A stretch of DNA of 64,000 bases from Amycolatopsis sp. FDAARGOS 1241 (GCF_016889705.1 NZ_CP069526.1:8522001-8586000); one strand, 5' to 3'; shown: positions 8,957-19,211, counted from the first letter of the stretch. Made by a program: numbers and translations. Notes: generated by a model from the letters alone, not told the origin.

Positions 8957-10254
8957 CCGCGTCCCCCGCCGCCGCCGAAGCCGCCAGCTTGGCCGCCGCG
9001 GGCACCACCGAAGCCGCCGCCGTTGCCACCGGTGCCGCCGAAGCCCCCGAACCCGCCGGTGCGCTGACCGTTGCCGCCGCCCGTGGTCGCCGTCGGCGAG
9101 GCGGCCGCGAGGACCACGCTGTCGCCCTCGTTGAGACCGGACTTGATCTCCACAGTGGACTCTCCACGCACCCCGATCTCCACCTGCCGCGGCACGTTCT
9201 GGCCGTTCTGCTGCACGGTGACGACGTTGGTGGTGCCCGTCGTGGTCACCGCGGCCGCGGGCACGCTCAGCACGTTGTCGGCCTCGGCGACGGTGATCAC
9301 CACGCTCGCCGACTGCCCGGGCCGCAACCCGGTCGGCGGGGTGGTGAGGGCGAGCTGAGCGCCGTAGGAGACGACGTTGCCACTGCTGGTCGGCGTCAGG
9401 TCGACCTTCGACACGGTGGCCTGGATGGGGCTGTCGGGCGACGCGTTGAGCGTGACGGTGGCCTTCTGCCCCGCCTTCACCTTGCTCACGTCGATCTCGG
9501 CGACGGACGTGTCGACGACCAGGTTCGACATGTCCGTGATCTGGATGAAGCCGCTGGAGGACGACGAGCTGCTGCCGGAGCCGCTCGACGCGCCCTGACC
9601 GCTGCCGCCGTTACCGCCGCTGCCGCCGGAGCTTGCCGCGCTGCTGCCGGAGCTGCCGGATCCGCCGCTGCCGGCCTGCTGGCCGACGGCGCCGTTGATC
9701 GCGGTCACGGTGCCGGCGCCGGGTGCGGTGAGCACCGTCGCGTCGACGGCGGCCTGCGCGGTGTCGACGTCGAGCTGCGCCTGATCCACTTTGGCTTGCA
9801 GGGAGGTCGTGGACTCCTGCTGTTGCTGCGCCGTCTGGCCCTGCCCCTGGCCCGGTCCCTGGGTGGCCGTGGTCGAGGCGTCCTCACCGTTGGCGAGGTT
9901 GTCCTCGGCCACGGCGAGGTTGTCCTTGGCGACCTGGAGTTGTTTCTCCGCCTGGGTGGAGTCGACCGTCGCGAGCTTCTGGCCGGCACTGACGACGTCG
10001 CCGACCTTCACGTCGATGCTCGTGACCTTGCCCGAGGTCGTGAAGTTCGCGGCGCCCGTGTAGCCGCTCGTGAGGGTGCCCGCCGCGGAGACCGTCTCGG
10101 TCACGTCGGCGCGGCGCACCGGCGTGGTGCGCGTCTGCGCCTGTGCCGTGTTGCCGCCCGGCGTGAAAGCTTGGTAGATCCCGAAAGCCGTACCGCCGAG
10201 CAGTACGACCAGCACCCCGTTGATGACCCATGTCCGGGTACGCAGCCGCGTCAT
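8953..10254 (-). CDS. HlyD/MacA-type membrane-fusion (periplasmic adaptor) protein
   Basis: The 433-residue protein has an N-terminal membrane anchor (about 9-28), a biotinyl-lipoyl half motif (GKVTSIDVKVGDVVSAGQKLA), a coiled-coil rich in Gln and Ala, a second lipoyl half, beta-barrel segments and a C-terminal Gly-rich tail (GGFGGFGG repeats from about residue 395). A Ser/Gly tract interrupts the lipoyl region around residues 195-235. In Gram-positive bacteria such adaptors couple MacB-like permeases to extracytoplasmic substrates. It heads the operon; the ATPase start overlaps its stop. Confidence 0.85.
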
Positions 10255-10339
10255 GGCCGCAAGATTGCTGGGGCTGGTTAGCAGTCAGCTGTTGGTTCCC
10301 TGTGGGCCAGCTGTGAATGTGGCCGTCCGACTTGCGAAG

Positions 10340-10672
10340 TCAGCGCTTCTTCGTACGGTGGCGCGTACGCACCGCGAGCAGGAGCTGACGAACCGCGTCC
10401 ACCACGAGCACCGCGGTCACCGCGCCGAGGCCGAGCGCACCCGCGATGTGCCCGCCGAAGTAGCGCTGTGAAGTGAGCTGCGCGCCGTCGGCGGCGGTAG
10501 TGGTGACCGTGACCACCCCCGCGTGCCACAGCGCGAACGCCGCCCACAGCACGAGCGCGGCCACGACCACTTCGCCGAGCGCCACGAGCGCCCGCCACGG
10601 CTGGTTGAGCCGCGCGTTGGCCTGTTCCTCGGGCCACAGGTCCGCACCGGTCGGCTGGGGAAGGTCGATCAC
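10340..10672 (-). CDS. Small membrane protein of unknown function
   Basis: This 110-residue protein has two hydrophobic helices (about residues 28-52 and 75-98) and ends in a basic tail RTRHRTKKR. No family is recognised. It is the third gene of a run with the two upstream minus-strand membrane-protein genes (12-base gap). Confidence 0.65.
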   Translation of the reverse strand: MIDLPQPTGADLWPEEQANARLNQPWRALVALGEVVVAALVLWAAFALWHAGVVTVTTTAADGAQLTSQRYFGGHIAGALGLGAVTAVLVVDAVRQLLLAVRTRHRTKKR

Positions 10673-10684
10673 GGGTTCAGCCTC

Positions 10685-11125
10685 TCACTTCCGGTTGGTT
10701 TCCACGAGCCGGCCGAGGGCGGCTTTGAGGGCTTCGACGTCTCGGGCCCACGCGAGGACGACCGTGCCGTCGGCGAGCTTCACGGGCAACTCGTCGTACT
10801 TGTTCGGCACGCTCCAGCCCCCGCCGAGCACCCGCGCGCCGACGGGCGTGCCGACGTCGGTGACGTCCGCGATCTTGTCCGCTTCGATGCGCTCACGGCC
10901 TTGGCGCAGGCCGTCGGTCGTGACGGCCAGCGAGAGGAAGCGCCGCCGCGCGTACACCCACGGGATCGTCAGCACGCACAACGCGAACGCGACCATCAGC
11001 CACGGGACCCAGTGCACAGGCCCGCCCGTCGCCAGCTCCGCCAGCGCCCCCAGGACGGCGAACAGTGGTCCCCAGACGAGCGCGACCCAGCCGACGCCGG
11101 GTTCGGAGTAGAACGCGCGGTCCAT
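10685..11125 (-). CDS. DUF3093-like small membrane protein
   Basis: The 146-residue protein has two membrane helices near its N-terminus (about 16-65) and a soluble C-terminal domain containing the segment GWSVPNKYDELPVKLADGTVV. The layout resembles actinobacterial DUF3093-like proteins, but assignment is tentative. The start ATG at 11125 shares one base with the stop of the upstream gene; the longer upstream frame has no protein character. Confidence 0.68.
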   Translation of the reverse strand: MDRAFYSEPGVGWVALVWGPLFAVLGALAELATGGPVHWVPWLMVAFALCVLTIPWVYARRRFLSLAVTTDGLRQGRERIEADKIADVTDVGTPVGARVLGGGWSVPNKYDELPVKLADGTVVLAWARDVEALKAALGRLVETNRK

Positions 11126-11961
11126 CAGAGCTTCTTGGGGATCTTCGGGAAGAAGTCCCGCGTGCTCGGCAGGTACAGCAGCACCACCAGGATCACCAGC
11201 AACAGCGAGGAGATCACCGAGAACACGCTGCGCACGATGCCCAGCTGGAACACGAGCCCGAGGACGGCCAGCAACGTCACCACCGTGCGCGCCGACCGCG
11301 TGCCCTCCCGGGCCTTGTACGCGAACAGCACCATGATCGCCCCGTAGCAGAGCGCCCCGACGAACAACGCCCACACCAGGGTGTTCGCGTTGGACTGGAT
11401 CTGCGCGACGTCGACCTTCCGCCCCGCCGGGACGGCCTTGACGGCCTGGTCGACGAGCTGTTGCTTGAACAGGATCGTGACAACCTGACCCAGCAGCAGC
11501 ACGACCGACGCGCCGATGGTGAGGATGAACGCGGCCTGGATGGACCCGGGCGGTTTCGGGCGGTCCGGGGCGGCGTCCACAGCGACCGGCTCGACGCCGG
11601 CTTTGGGGAAACCGGAGATGGGTGGCGCCTTGGGGAAGCTGCCGGGCTCCGGCTGCTGTCGTGCCTGCGTCGGCTCGGGTTCCGGCGCCTGCGGCTCCTG
11701 CTGTGGCTGCCGTTGTGCCTCGGGGGCGTCGGCTGCCGCACTCGACTCTCGGGCCGGAGCGTCGCTCTTCGCGGTAGCCGCAGTCTTCGCGGCCTCATCC
11801 GATGCCGGCTGCGGCTTCTCGACCTCGGTTGCCTCGGCCGATTCGCCGCCCTGCCCCGCGGGTTCCGGCTCTCCGGCATCAGCGGCCGGCGGCGCGACAT
11901 CCGGCGTTTTGCCGCTGGTCAGCCCCGCGGGTTCCGTGCTGTTGTCGTCCTTCTCGGCCAC
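11125..11961 (-). CDS. Membrane protein with long disordered N-terminus
   Basis: Residues 1-135 of this 278-residue protein are Pro, Ala, Glu and Gln rich and probably disordered. The rest contains four hydrophobic helices (about 143-165, 196-216, 224-245 and 248-268). It ends with FFPKIPKKL. No function is recognised. It is first in a three-gene minus-strand run with the two small membrane-protein genes. Confidence 0.7.
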   Translation of the reverse strand: MAEKDDNSTEPAGLTSGKTPDVAPPAADAGEPEPAGQGGESAEATEVEKPQPASDEAAKTAATAKSDAPARESSAAADAPEAQRQPQQEPQAPEPEPTQARQQPEPGSFPKAPPISGFPKAGVEPVAVDAAPDRPKPPGSIQAAFILTIGASVVLLLGQVVTILFKQQLVDQAVKAVPAGRKVDVAQIQSNANTLVWALFVGALCYGAIMVLFAYKAREGTRSARTVVTLLAVLGLVFQLGIVRSVFSVISSLLLVILVVLLYLPSTRDFFPKIPKKL

Positions 11962-12275
11962 CTGGCGACTCTAGCTCAGCCGCCCTGACAGCCGGGCGGC
12001 AGACGCCGCAGCAGCCGACGTCCCGCCCTTGCATCCCGCCTGGAACAAACCCCACCACGGCGTGGAGCGCCCTGGTTCCATTTTACCGGCCACCACCGAC
12101 GAGAACGGCCGCACAGCAGGGTTGTGCACTGGGCAGGCGAGTTGTGGACAACCGGGGCGAGACCCGCTCACGCTTCTCCGTGGATCGATGTCGCATCAGC
12201 CAAGCCAAGGCTCCCCCGCCGGGCAGTGTCACACCAGCCGAGCCGCCGACCTCAGCCGACCCGAGCCGCCGACCT
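11962..12275. other. Intergenic region before the hemB repeat
   Basis: No gene is seen. An AT-rich patch around 12079-12087 (TTTTACC on the plus strand) could hold a minus-strand -10 element for the membrane-protein run. Near 12236-12275 the words GAGCCGCCGACCTCAG recur as a short degenerate tandem repeat leading into the hemB duplication. Confidence 0.4.
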
Positions 12276-12385
12276 CAGTCGAGCCCAGGCGGCGCTTCGG
12301 TAGCCCAGTACTTCAGGATCAGGTCCGCGCCCGCACGGCGGATCGACGTGAGCACCTCGCACACCCTCCACTCGCGGTCGAGCCA
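12276..12385 (-). repeat. Partial tandem copy of the hemB 3' end
   Basis: This 110-base segment is a diverged copy of 12431-12540, offset by 155 bases. It re-encodes the HemB C-terminus, including [12 protein letters not shown] and YWATEA, on the minus strand. It has no start and is not the functional hemB end. Confidence 0.88.
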
Positions 12386-12429
12386 GGCTCCCCCATCGAG
12401 CAGTACCGACGTCAGCCGAACCGCCGGCC

Positions 12430-13410
12430 TCAGTCGAGCCAGGCGGCGGCTTCGGTGGCCCAGTACGTGAGGATCAGGTCCGCGCCCGCACGGCGGATCG
12501 ACGTGAGCACCTCGAGCACCGTCCGCTCGCGGTCGAGCCAGCCGTTCGCCGCGGCGGCTTCCACCATCGCGTACTCGCCCGAGATGTTGTACGCCGCGAC
12601 CGGCACCGGGGAGATGTCGGCGGCGGCCTTCAGGACGTCCAAATAGGACAGAGCCGGCTTGACCATGATCATGTCGGCGCCTTCGCCGAGGTCGAGCTCG
12701 ATCTCGCGCAGGGCTTCGCGCGCGTTGCCCGGATCCTGCTGGTACGACTTGCGGTCGCCCTTGAGCTGGGAGTCGACGGCTTCGCGGAAGGGGCCGTAGA
12801 ACGCGCTCGCGTACTTGGCCGCGTACGCCAGGATCGCCTTGTCGCTGTGGCCCACCTCGTCGAGCGCGCGGCGGATGACGCCGACCTGGCCGTCCATCAT
12901 GCCGCTCGGTCCGAGCACGTGCGCGCCCGCTTCCGCCTGCGCCACCGCCATGTCCGCGTAGACGCGCAGGGTCGCGTCGTTGTCCACGGCGCCGTCCGCG
13001 TCGAGGACACCGCAGTGGCCATGGTCGGTGAACTCGTCGAGGCACGTGTCGGCCATCAGCACGGTCGCGTCGCCGAGTTCGGCCCGCAGGTCGCGCAGTG
13101 CGACGTTGAGGATCCCGTTCTCGTCGACGGCACCGGACCCCTCGGCGTCGCGCGTCGCGGGGATGCCGAACAGCATCAGCCCGCCCACGCCCGCGTTCAC
13201 CGCGTCGACCGCGGCTTTGCGCAGCGTGTCCCGCGTGTGCTGCACGACCCCCGGCATGCTCTGGATCGGCCGTGGCGCGTCGATGCCCTCCGCCACGAAC
13301 ATGGGGAGGATCAGCTGACGCGGACGCAGCGTGGTCTCACCGACCAGCCTGCGCATGGCCGGCGTGGTACGGAGCCTGCGGGGTCGATGCTCGGGGAACA
13401 CGCCCTCCAC
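12430..13410 (-). CDS. hemB: Delta-aminolevulinic acid dehydratase (porphobilinogen synthase)
   Basis: HemB condenses two 5-aminolevulinate molecules to porphobilinogen. The 326-residue length is normal. The two active-site lysines are visible: K199 in [15 protein letters not shown] and K251 in [12 protein letters not shown]. It is in the same orientation as hemACD but separated from hemD by a decayed toxin-antitoxin pair. A diverged copy of its last 110 bases lies directly downstream. Confidence 0.96.
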   Translation of the reverse strand: MEGVFPEHRPRRLRTTPAMRRLVGETTLRPRQLILPMFVAEGIDAPRPIQSMPGVVQHTRDTLRKAAVDAVNAGVGGLMLFGIPATRDAEGSGAVDENGILNVALRDLRAELGDATVLMADTCLDEFTDHGHCGVLDADGAVDNDATLRVYADMAVAQAEAGAHVLGPSGMMDGQVGVIRRALDEVGHSDKAILAYAAKYASAFYGPFREAVDSQLKGDRKSYQQDPGNAREALREIELDLGEGADMIMVKPALSYLDVLKAAADISPVPVAAYNISGEYAMVEAAAANGWLDRERTVLEVLTSIRRAGADLILTYWATEAAAWLD

Positions 13411-13423
13411 GGTACTCCGGCGC

Positions 13424-13825
13424 TCAGCCGACTTCTTCGGCGAGTGCGCTCGCCCGCACGAGCCGGCGATCAGTGGTCAGCACCGTGGTTTTCAAGCGCG
13501 CGGCCAGCTCGATGTACAGCGCATCGGACAGCCGGAGGTCAGCGCGCCGGGCCCACGCTCCGGCCACGAGCTCGGCAACCGGATGCCGCGTGAGCGGAAG
13601 CGCGGTCAGCGCACCCAGCCCGGTCTCGACCTCGGCGACGCTCAACTCACCCGCGCGCTGCAGCCGGCCCAGCGCGGAAAGGACTTCGGCATCCAGCTGC
13701 GCGGGTGCGTGCAGCACGGTGCCGCGCAAGCGTTTCCTCGCCGCATCCGCATAGTCGGTGCCCGCGAGGAGATCAACGAGGACGGAAGCAGCCAGTACCG
13801 CGACTTCGGCCGCTGATTCAGCCAT
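13424..13825 (-). CDS. VapC-like PIN-domain protein, first catalytic Asp replaced by Ala
   Basis: The 133-residue protein has the PIN fold: [12 protein letters not shown] at the N-terminus, [25 protein letters not shown] and TTDRRL. The first acidic residue, normally Asp in V-x-D-A-S, is Ala12 here (codon GCT where GAT is expected). Loss of this metal ligand should abolish RNase activity; Glu, Asp and Asp of the other motifs remain. It overlaps the frameshifted antitoxin gene by 8 bases in VapBC order. It is probably an inactive relic. Confidence 0.78.
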   Translation of the reverse strand: MAESAAEVAVLAASVLVDLLAGTDYADAARKRLRGTVLHAPAQLDAEVLSALGRLQRAGELSVAEVETGLGALTALPLTRHPVAELVAGAWARRADLRLSDALYIELAARLKTTVLTTDRRLVRASALAEEVG

Positions 13826-14047
13826 CAGCCGAGTCGCCCAGCTCGGAGCGGGCGGCATCGATCGCGTCCAGTACCGCGGCGTGCGAAACCCCACCGCGCG
13901 GCGCCGGAAGGTTGCCGAGCCAGCTGTCGATGGCCCGCCGTTGCAACGCGTCGGCAAGCGCAGCCTGGACCAGGGCGCTCACGTTGAGGTCCGCCCCTTC
14001 ACCCGCTCAGCCAGCTCGTCGGGGACGTATACGTTCATCCGCGCCAT
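13818..14047 (-). pseudogene. Frameshifted VapB-like ribbon-helix-helix antitoxin
   Basis: The frame starts MARMNVYVPDELAERVKG, an RHH-type antitoxin N-terminus, then shifts. Adding one base at the C-run 13994-13997 restores DLNVSALVQAALADALQRR and a 77-residue protein whose stop overlaps the toxin start. A one-base deletion or sequencing error explains it. The decayed toxin downstream supports real decay. Confidence 0.75.
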
Positions 14048-14077
14048 ACACACACGTCGGCGTCCTGAAATGAAGAA

Positions 14078-14114
14078 GGGCTCCTCCCTCGAATCGACAT
14101 CCGGGGAGGAGCCC
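14078..14114 (-). terminator. Terminator downstream of hemD
   Basis: GGGCTCCTCCC (14078-14088) pairs perfectly with GGGAGGAGCCC (14104-14114). On the minus strand it is followed by TTCTTCATTT. It lies 17 bases after the hemD stop and separates that operon from the VapBC remnant. Confidence 0.8.
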
Positions 14115-14130
14115 TTTCACCCCAACACCG

Positions 14131-15663
14131 TCAGGAGCGACGCGCCCGCTTCGCCTTGCGCGGCGGCGGCAGCGCGCCCTCGGCGCGGAGCCGGGCCGCG
14201 TGTTCGGCCAGCGCGTCCACCAGGTGCGGCACGTCGGCCTTCTCCGGCTGGACGTCCACCCGCAGCCCGAACTCCACGGCGGTTTCCGCGGTCTTCGGGC
14301 CGATGCACGCGACCAGCGTGCGCGTGTGCGGCTTGCCGGCGATGCCGACGAGGTTGCGCACGGTCGAGGACGAGGTGAAGCAGACCGCGTCGAACCCGCC
14401 GGTCTTGATCATCTCGCGGGTTTCGGCGGGCGGCGGCGCGGCGCGCACCGTGCGGTAGGCCGTGACGTCGTCGATCTCCCAGCCGCGGTCGCGCAGGCCG
14501 GCCGACAGGGTTTCGGTGGCGATGTCGGCGCGCGGCAGCAGCACGCGGTCCACCGGGTCGAGCACGTCGTCGTACGGCGGGAACTCGGCCAGGAGCCCTT
14601 CGGACGATTGCTCAGAGGCGGGCACGAGCTCGGGGATGATGCCGAACGAGCGCACCTTGGCGGCCGTCGACTCGCCGACGCAGGCGATCTTCACGCCGGA
14701 GAACGCGCGGGCGTCCAGGCCGAACTCCTCGAATTTCTCCCACACCGCGCGCACCGCGTTGGTCGAGGTGAAGACGATCCACTGGTAGCGGCCGTCGACG
14801 AGGCCCTTCACCGAGCGCTCCATCTGTGCGGGGCTGCGGGGCGGCTCGACGGAGATCGTCGGCACCTCGTGCGAGGTCGCGCCGTGGCTGCGGAGTCGGT
14901 CGGCCATCTCGCCGGCCTGCTCCTTGGTGCGCGGCACCAGCACCTTCCAGCCGTACAGCGCGCGCGACTCCCACCACGACAGCTTCGAGCGGTGCCCGGC
15001 GGCCTGGCCGATGGTCACGATCAGCGGGCCGACGAGTTCACCGGCGTCGTTGGCGAGCGTGGCCAGCGTGGTGTCGAGCGTGCGCTGGGTGTTGATGGTG
15101 CCGTTGGCGGTCACGGCGACCGGCGTGGTCGCCGGCGTGCCCTTCTCCGTCAGCTGGCTCGCGGCCTCGGCCAGGTGCGCCGAGGTGGCGTGCAGCACGA
15201 GCGGTCCGGGCAGCGCCGCCAGCGCGGCCCAGTCGACCTCGCCGCGGACGTCGACCTCGGTGTGGGTGCCGCCGAGCGCGACGCCCGCGTACGCCGGCAC
15301 CGCGGCGCCGGGGGAAACACCCGGGATCACCTCGAACACGGCGGACGTGCGGGCCACGGCCTGCACCTCCGCGACAACGGCGGGGCTGGTCAGCGGGTCG
15401 CCGGCGACCAGGCGCAGCACGAGCCGCCCGGCCTTGGCCTCGGTGGTCAGGTCCTTCGACACGTCGGCGGGCTCACCGACGGCGGGCCGGACCTCGGCGC
15501 CGGGCGCGGCGAACGCGAGGACGGCTGCCGGCACGTCGGGGTCGGTCACCACGACCTCGGCCTTGGCGAGCAGCTCCTGGGCGCGGACGGTGAGCAGCCC
15601 GGCGTCACCGGGGCCCGAGCCCACGAAGGCGACACGCCCAGCGGTCTTGCGAGCGGGGGTCAT
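14131..15663 (-). CDS. hemD: Fused uroporphyrinogen-III C-methyltransferase-like / uroporphyrinogen-III synthase
   Basis: The 510-residue protein joins an N-terminal tetrapyrrole methylase-like domain (about 8-255; VAFVGSGPGDAGLLTVRA, PGVSPGAAVPAYAGV) to a C-terminal HemD domain (about 265-490; LVPRTKEQAGEMADRL, FTSSSTVRNLVG, CIGPKTAETAVEFGL). HemD closes hydroxymethylbilane to uroporphyrinogen III; the fusion is the standard actinobacterial form. The basic tail KAKRARRS is typical. ATG at 15663 precedes the methylase motif. It is third after hemA and hemC and followed by a strong terminator. Confidence 0.93.
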   Translation of the reverse strand: MTPARKTAGRVAFVGSGPGDAGLLTVRAQELLAKAEVVVTDPDVPAAVLAFAAPGAEVRPAVGEPADVSKDLTTEAKAGRLVLRLVAGDPLTSPAVVAEVQAVARTSAVFEVIPGVSPGAAVPAYAGVALGGTHTEVDVRGEVDWAALAALPGPLVLHATSAHLAEAASQLTEKGTPATTPVAVTANGTINTQRTLDTTLATLANDAGELVGPLIVTIGQAAGHRSKLSWWESRALYGWKVLVPRTKEQAGEMADRLRSHGATSHEVPTISVEPPRSPAQMERSVKGLVDGRYQWIVFTSTNAVRAVWEKFEEFGLDARAFSGVKIACVGESTAAKVRSFGIIPELVPASEQSSEGLLAEFPPYDDVLDPVDRVLLPRADIATETLSAGLRDRGWEIDDVTAYRTVRAAPPPAETREMIKTGGFDAVCFTSSSTVRNLVGIAGKPHTRTLVACIGPKTAETAVEFGLRVDVQPEKADVPHLVDALAEHAARLRAEGALPPPRKAKRARRS

Positions 15664-15757
15664 CTCTGGCGATTCTCCTGTCAGGCGGCCGGATGCGTCG
15701 ACGAGGCAGCCGGCCGCAGGTGGGTGGTGCAGGTCGTTCGGGTCGGTGACGCCGGCG

Positions 15758-16705
15758 TCACTGGGCAGGGCCCAGCAATGCACCGGCCCCCAGGTCGAGG
15801 AGCTCGGCGGCCAACGTCCGGCCGAGCTGCTCCGCTTCGGCGAAGTCGGCGAGTGCGGATGCCCGCAACATGTCGACCGCGCCGTTCTCGCCCTCGACGG
15901 CCGCGGTGCCGCGCAGCGAGATCCGTTCCACGACCGCGCCCTCGGAGTCGAGGTCCTCGACGATCTCGGCGAGCGCGCCCACGGGCGCGCTGCACCCCGC
16001 CTCGAGCGCGGCCAGCAGGGAACGCTCGGCCGTCACCGCGGCCCGCGTGCCCTCGTCGTCCAGTGTGGACGCGAGCAGGTGCTCGCAGTCCACGTCTTCG
16101 GCCCGGCACTCCACCGCCAGCGCCCCTTGCGCGGGAGCGGGCAGCATCTGGATCGGGTCGAGGGTCTCGGTGATCACCCCCGCCAGGCCGATCCGGGCCA
16201 GACCGGCACGCGCGAGCACCACGGCATCGAGCTCGCCGTCGGTGACCTTGCGCATGCGGGTATCGATATTGCCTCGAATCGGCACGATTTCCAAACCGAG
16301 GCCCAGCGCCCTGAGCTGCGTGGTGCGCCTCGGCGCGCCCGTGCCGACCTTCGAGCCCGGCGGGAGCTCCCCCAACGTCAGCCCGTCGCGGGCGATCAGC
16401 GCGTCGCGCGGGTCTTCGCGCGGCGGCACGGCGGCCAGCACGATGCCGGGCTCCGGCGCCGTGGGCAGGTCCTTGTAGGAGTGGACGATGACGTCGATTT
16501 CCTTGCGCAGCAAGGCTTCCCGCAGCGCGGACGTGAACACGCCGACGCCGATCTGCGGGATGGGCGCGCTGGAGGTGTCGCCGGGGGTGGTGACGGTGAC
16601 GATCTCGACCTCGGCGCCGGTGGCCCGGATCTTCTCGGCCACGGTCTCGGTCTGCGCGACGGCGAGCTTGCTGGCGCGCGTCCCGATGCGGATCACTCTG
16701 TTCAC
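15758..16705 (-). CDS. hemC: Porphobilinogen deaminase (hydroxymethylbilane synthase)
   Basis: HemC polymerises four porphobilinogens. The 315-residue protein shows [15 protein letters not shown] at the N-terminus, the catalytic HSYKDLPT region (75-82) and the dipyrromethane-cofactor cysteine C238 in [11 protein letters not shown]. The start is GTG at 16705, three bases after hemA, so the two are co-transcribed. Confidence 0.96.
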   Translation of the reverse strand: MNRVIRIGTRASKLAVAQTETVAEKIRATGAEVEIVTVTTPGDTSSAPIPQIGVGVFTSALREALLRKEIDVIVHSYKDLPTAPEPGIVLAAVPPREDPRDALIARDGLTLGELPPGSKVGTGAPRRTTQLRALGLGLEIVPIRGNIDTRMRKVTDGELDAVVLARAGLARIGLAGVITETLDPIQMLPAPAQGALAVECRAEDVDCEHLLASTLDDEGTRAAVTAERSLLAALEAGCSAPVGALAEIVEDLDSEGAVVERISLRGTAAVEGENGAVDMLRASALADFAEAEQLGRTLAAELLDLGAGALLGPAQ

Positions 16706-16708
16706 TGC

Positions 16709-18034
16709 CTACTTCTTCTCGATTTCTGGCGGCCGCGCCATGGGGTTAGTGGGGCTCGCCACGGCCGCGGGGGCCTGCGGGTCGAGGCAGAACAGCTCGC
16801 GCAGCGCGTTGGCGTAGTCGGTCTCGGCCGTCTCGGCGGCCAGCTGCTTCACGCGCACGGTGGGCGCGTGAAGCAGTTTGTCGACGACACGGCGGACCGT
16901 GCGGCCGACTTCTTCACGGACCTGCGAATCGAGGTCCGGGAGGCGGTTGTCCAGACGCAGCAGCTCGCCGTCGACCACCTCGGCCGCGCGGCGGCGCAGC
17001 GCCGTCACGGTCGGGGTCACCTCGGCGCTGCGCTGGCCGGCGAGGTAGTCGCGCACCTCGTCGAGCACGATGCCGGTGGCTTTGGCCGTCTGGCGTTCGG
17101 TGGTCGGGGCGCCGGCGTCGCGCATGCGGCGCTGGATCGTCTCGAGGTCGACCACGGTCACGCCGGCCAGCTCGGCCACGCCCGGGTCGACGTCCTTCGG
17201 CAGCCCGAGGTCGCACACGACGAGCGGCCGGCCCACGCGAGCGGGCACGTGCCCGGGCAGGAACACCGCGTCCTGCGCACCGGTGCACGACACCACCACG
17301 TCGGCCAGCGCCACGGCGGCGGCCAGCTCCGACAGCGGCACGGCGCGCGCGGGCACGCCCTCGTCGGCGGTCTTCTCGGCCAGGCGCGTGGCCTTGGCCT
17401 CGGTCCGGTTGGCCACGGTGATCTCGCCGATGCCGGCCTTGCGCAGCTGCGCCGCGGTGAGCGCGCCCATCGAACCGGCGCCGACGATCAGAGCGTGCTT
17501 GCCCGCGAGATCACCGGCGGCGGCGAGCGCCTCGGACACCACGGACGCGCCCAGCTGGTCGAGACCCGTCTCGGAGTGCACGCGCTTGCCGACGCGCAGC
17601 GTCGTCTGGATCAGCTCGTGCAACGTGCGGCCGACGGTGCCGGCTTCCCGGGCCGTGGCGTAGGACGAGCGGACCTGGCCGAGGATCTGCGTCTCCCCGA
17701 CGACCATCGAGTCGAGGCCCGACGCGACGGAGAACAGGTGCTCGACGGCCGCGCCCGCGTAGTGCACGTACAGGTTGTCGTAGAGGTCCGCGGGCTCCAT
17801 GCCGGCCTGGCGGGCCAGGACCTCGGAGACGTCGTTGACGCCGCCGTGGAACGTCTCGACCACGGCGTAGACCTCGATGCGGTTGCACGTGGAGACCAGC
17901 ATGGCCTCGCTCACGTGCTCGGCCTGCTGCAGGTCGTGCAGCACCTTGGTGACCGCTTCGGCGGGCACCGCGGCCCGCTCGAGCGTGGTCAGCTCCGCAC
18001 TTCGGTGGGAGAGCCCGACCGCCAACACGCTCAT
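16709..18034 (-). CDS. hemA: Glutamyl-tRNA reductase
   Basis: HemA reduces glutamyl-tRNA to glutamate-1-semialdehyde with NADPH and is the committed step of tetrapyrrole synthesis. The 441-residue protein has the catalytic cysteine C50 in [12 protein letters not shown], the [10 protein letters not shown] segment, a GAGSMG nucleotide motif and a C-terminal dimerisation helix. Its start overlaps the rex stop by 4 bases, which places it under the rex promoter. Confidence 0.96.
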   Translation of the reverse strand: MSVLAVGLSHRSAELTTLERAAVPAEAVTKVLHDLQQAEHVSEAMLVSTCNRIEVYAVVETFHGGVNDVSEVLARQAGMEPADLYDNLYVHYAGAAVEHLFSVASGLDSMVVGETQILGQVRSSYATAREAGTVGRTLHELIQTTLRVGKRVHSETGLDQLGASVVSEALAAAGDLAGKHALIVGAGSMGALTAAQLRKAGIGEITVANRTEAKATRLAEKTADEGVPARAVPLSELAAAVALADVVVSCTGAQDAVFLPGHVPARVGRPLVVCDLGLPKDVDPGVAELAGVTVVDLETIQRRMRDAGAPTTERQTAKATGIVLDEVRDYLAGQRSAEVTPTVTALRRRAAEVVDGELLRLDNRLPDLDSQVREEVGRTVRRVVDKLLHAPTVRVKQLAAETAETDYANALRELFCLDPQAPAAVASPTNPMARPPEIEKK

Positions 18035-18990
18035 CCGCGCACCACCATTCCCAGACCGCCGTCCGTGTGCCCGTTGCCCGAGCCGGTTGTTTTGCGACTG
18101 CCATTGTCGATCGGCAAGCCGGCGTCGGGTAACCCGGTATTCCCCTGAACTGCCAGGGCGTCATCGGCACGGCGAGCCACGTGGAACGAGAGGATCTGGA
18201 GCTCGACCGCCAGGTCGACCTTCCGGACCTCGATGTGCGCCGGCACCTGGAGCACCACCGGCGCGAAGTTCAGTATGCACTGGACGCCGCCCGCTACCAG
18301 CCTGTCGCACACGGACTGCGCAGCGGTAGGAGGTGTGGCGATGATCCCGATGGAAATCTGCCGTTCGGAGCAGACGCGTGGGATTTCGTCCAGGTGCGAG
18401 ACGGGGAGACCCCCTACGGGAACCCCGATGAGGTCGGGGTCGAGGTCGAACAGCGCCTCGACGGGGAAACCACGGCCGGGGAAGCCGCCGTAGTTGGCGA
18501 GCGCGTGACCGAGGTTACCGATGCCGACCACGGCGACGCGGTGCTGGCGGGTGAGGCCCAGGATGCGTTCGATCTGGCTGACCAGCACCTGCACCTCGTA
18601 GCCGACGCCGCGCGTGCCGTACGAGCCGAGGTAGGACAGGTCCTTGCGCAGCTTCGCCGAGTTCACGCCGGCGGACGCGGAGAGCTCCTCGCTCGAGACG
18701 GTGGTCGCGCCCTGCTCCGCGAGGCCCGAAAGCACCCGCAGGTACACGGCGAGGCGGGCGACGGCCGCCTCGGGGATCTGCTTCGCGCGGACTGCGGTGT
18801 CCAGGGTCTCCGACCCGACGGCCGGCATCTCCGCAGTGGGCGCGTTGTCGGCATCCGGCGCGCTGCGCCTGCCTTTCGCAGCTCGGCGAGGTGGTGTGGC
18901 GGGCGGTTCGGCACCGCTGCGCCTCCCCCTCTGTGTCACCACGCCGGTCCACTCCTCGAAAGTAGGCAGTTCCCGATTCAGCCGAGTCAC
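18031..18990 (-). CDS. rex: Redox-sensing transcriptional repressor Rex
   Basis: Rex senses the NADH/NAD+ ratio. The protein has a winged-helix DNA-binding domain (about 70-135; [27 protein letters not shown]) and a Rossmann NADH-binding domain with [15 protein letters not shown] and IATPP. The 319-residue frame has an unusually long, basic and Pro-rich N-terminus; starts at M55 (PAVGSETLD) or the first ATG at 18990 are both possible. It heads the hemA-hemC-hemD run. A near-consensus Rex site lies 69-86 bases upstream of 18990. Confidence 0.93.
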   Translation of the reverse strand: MTRLNRELPTFEEWTGVVTQRGRRSGAEPPATPPRRAAKGRRSAPDADNAPTAEMPAVGSETLDTAVRAKQIPEAAVARLAVYLRVLSGLAEQGATTVSSEELSASAGVNSAKLRKDLSYLGSYGTRGVGYEVQVLVSQIERILGLTRQHRVAVVGIGNLGHALANYGGFPGRGFPVEALFDLDPDLIGVPVGGLPVSHLDEIPRVCSERQISIGIIATPPTAAQSVCDRLVAGGVQCILNFAPVVLQVPAHIEVRKVDLAVELQILSFHVARRADDALAVQGNTGLPDAGLPIDNGSRKTTGSGNGHTDGGLGMVVRG

Positions 18991-19058
18991 TTGACCCCGC
19001 GTCGGACGTCCGGTTGAATGCCGGGCTTTTCGCGGGACGGTTCCCTACGGTAGTCCAC

Positions 19059-19076
19059 TTGTGAACGCACGCACAA
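19059..19076. promoter_or_regulatory. Rex operator (ROP) in front of rex-hemACD
   Basis: TTGTGAACGCACGCACAA matches the Rex consensus TTGTGAA-N4-TTCACAA at all seven positions of the left half and five of seven in the right half. It sits 69 bases upstream of the annotated rex start, consistent with autoregulation and redox control of heme synthesis. Confidence 0.72.
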
Positions 19077-19211
19077 AGTCACTGGTCATCGACATGACGC
19101 GGCGCACACCAGCCGCCCGATCAGGTGACCGTGGCCGGGTGCGCGCGTGCGTGCCGGCCGCGCCGGGCAAGATCCTCTGCGCTTGTTCCGACTTCGGAGG
19201 TGCGCGGGCCC

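Noticed and set aside
14924..18148. 1,074-codon plus-strand open frame across hemD, hemC and hemA
   Set aside because: It lies antisense to three clear heme genes and shows the Arg/Gly/His-rich composition of a GC-rich shadow frame.
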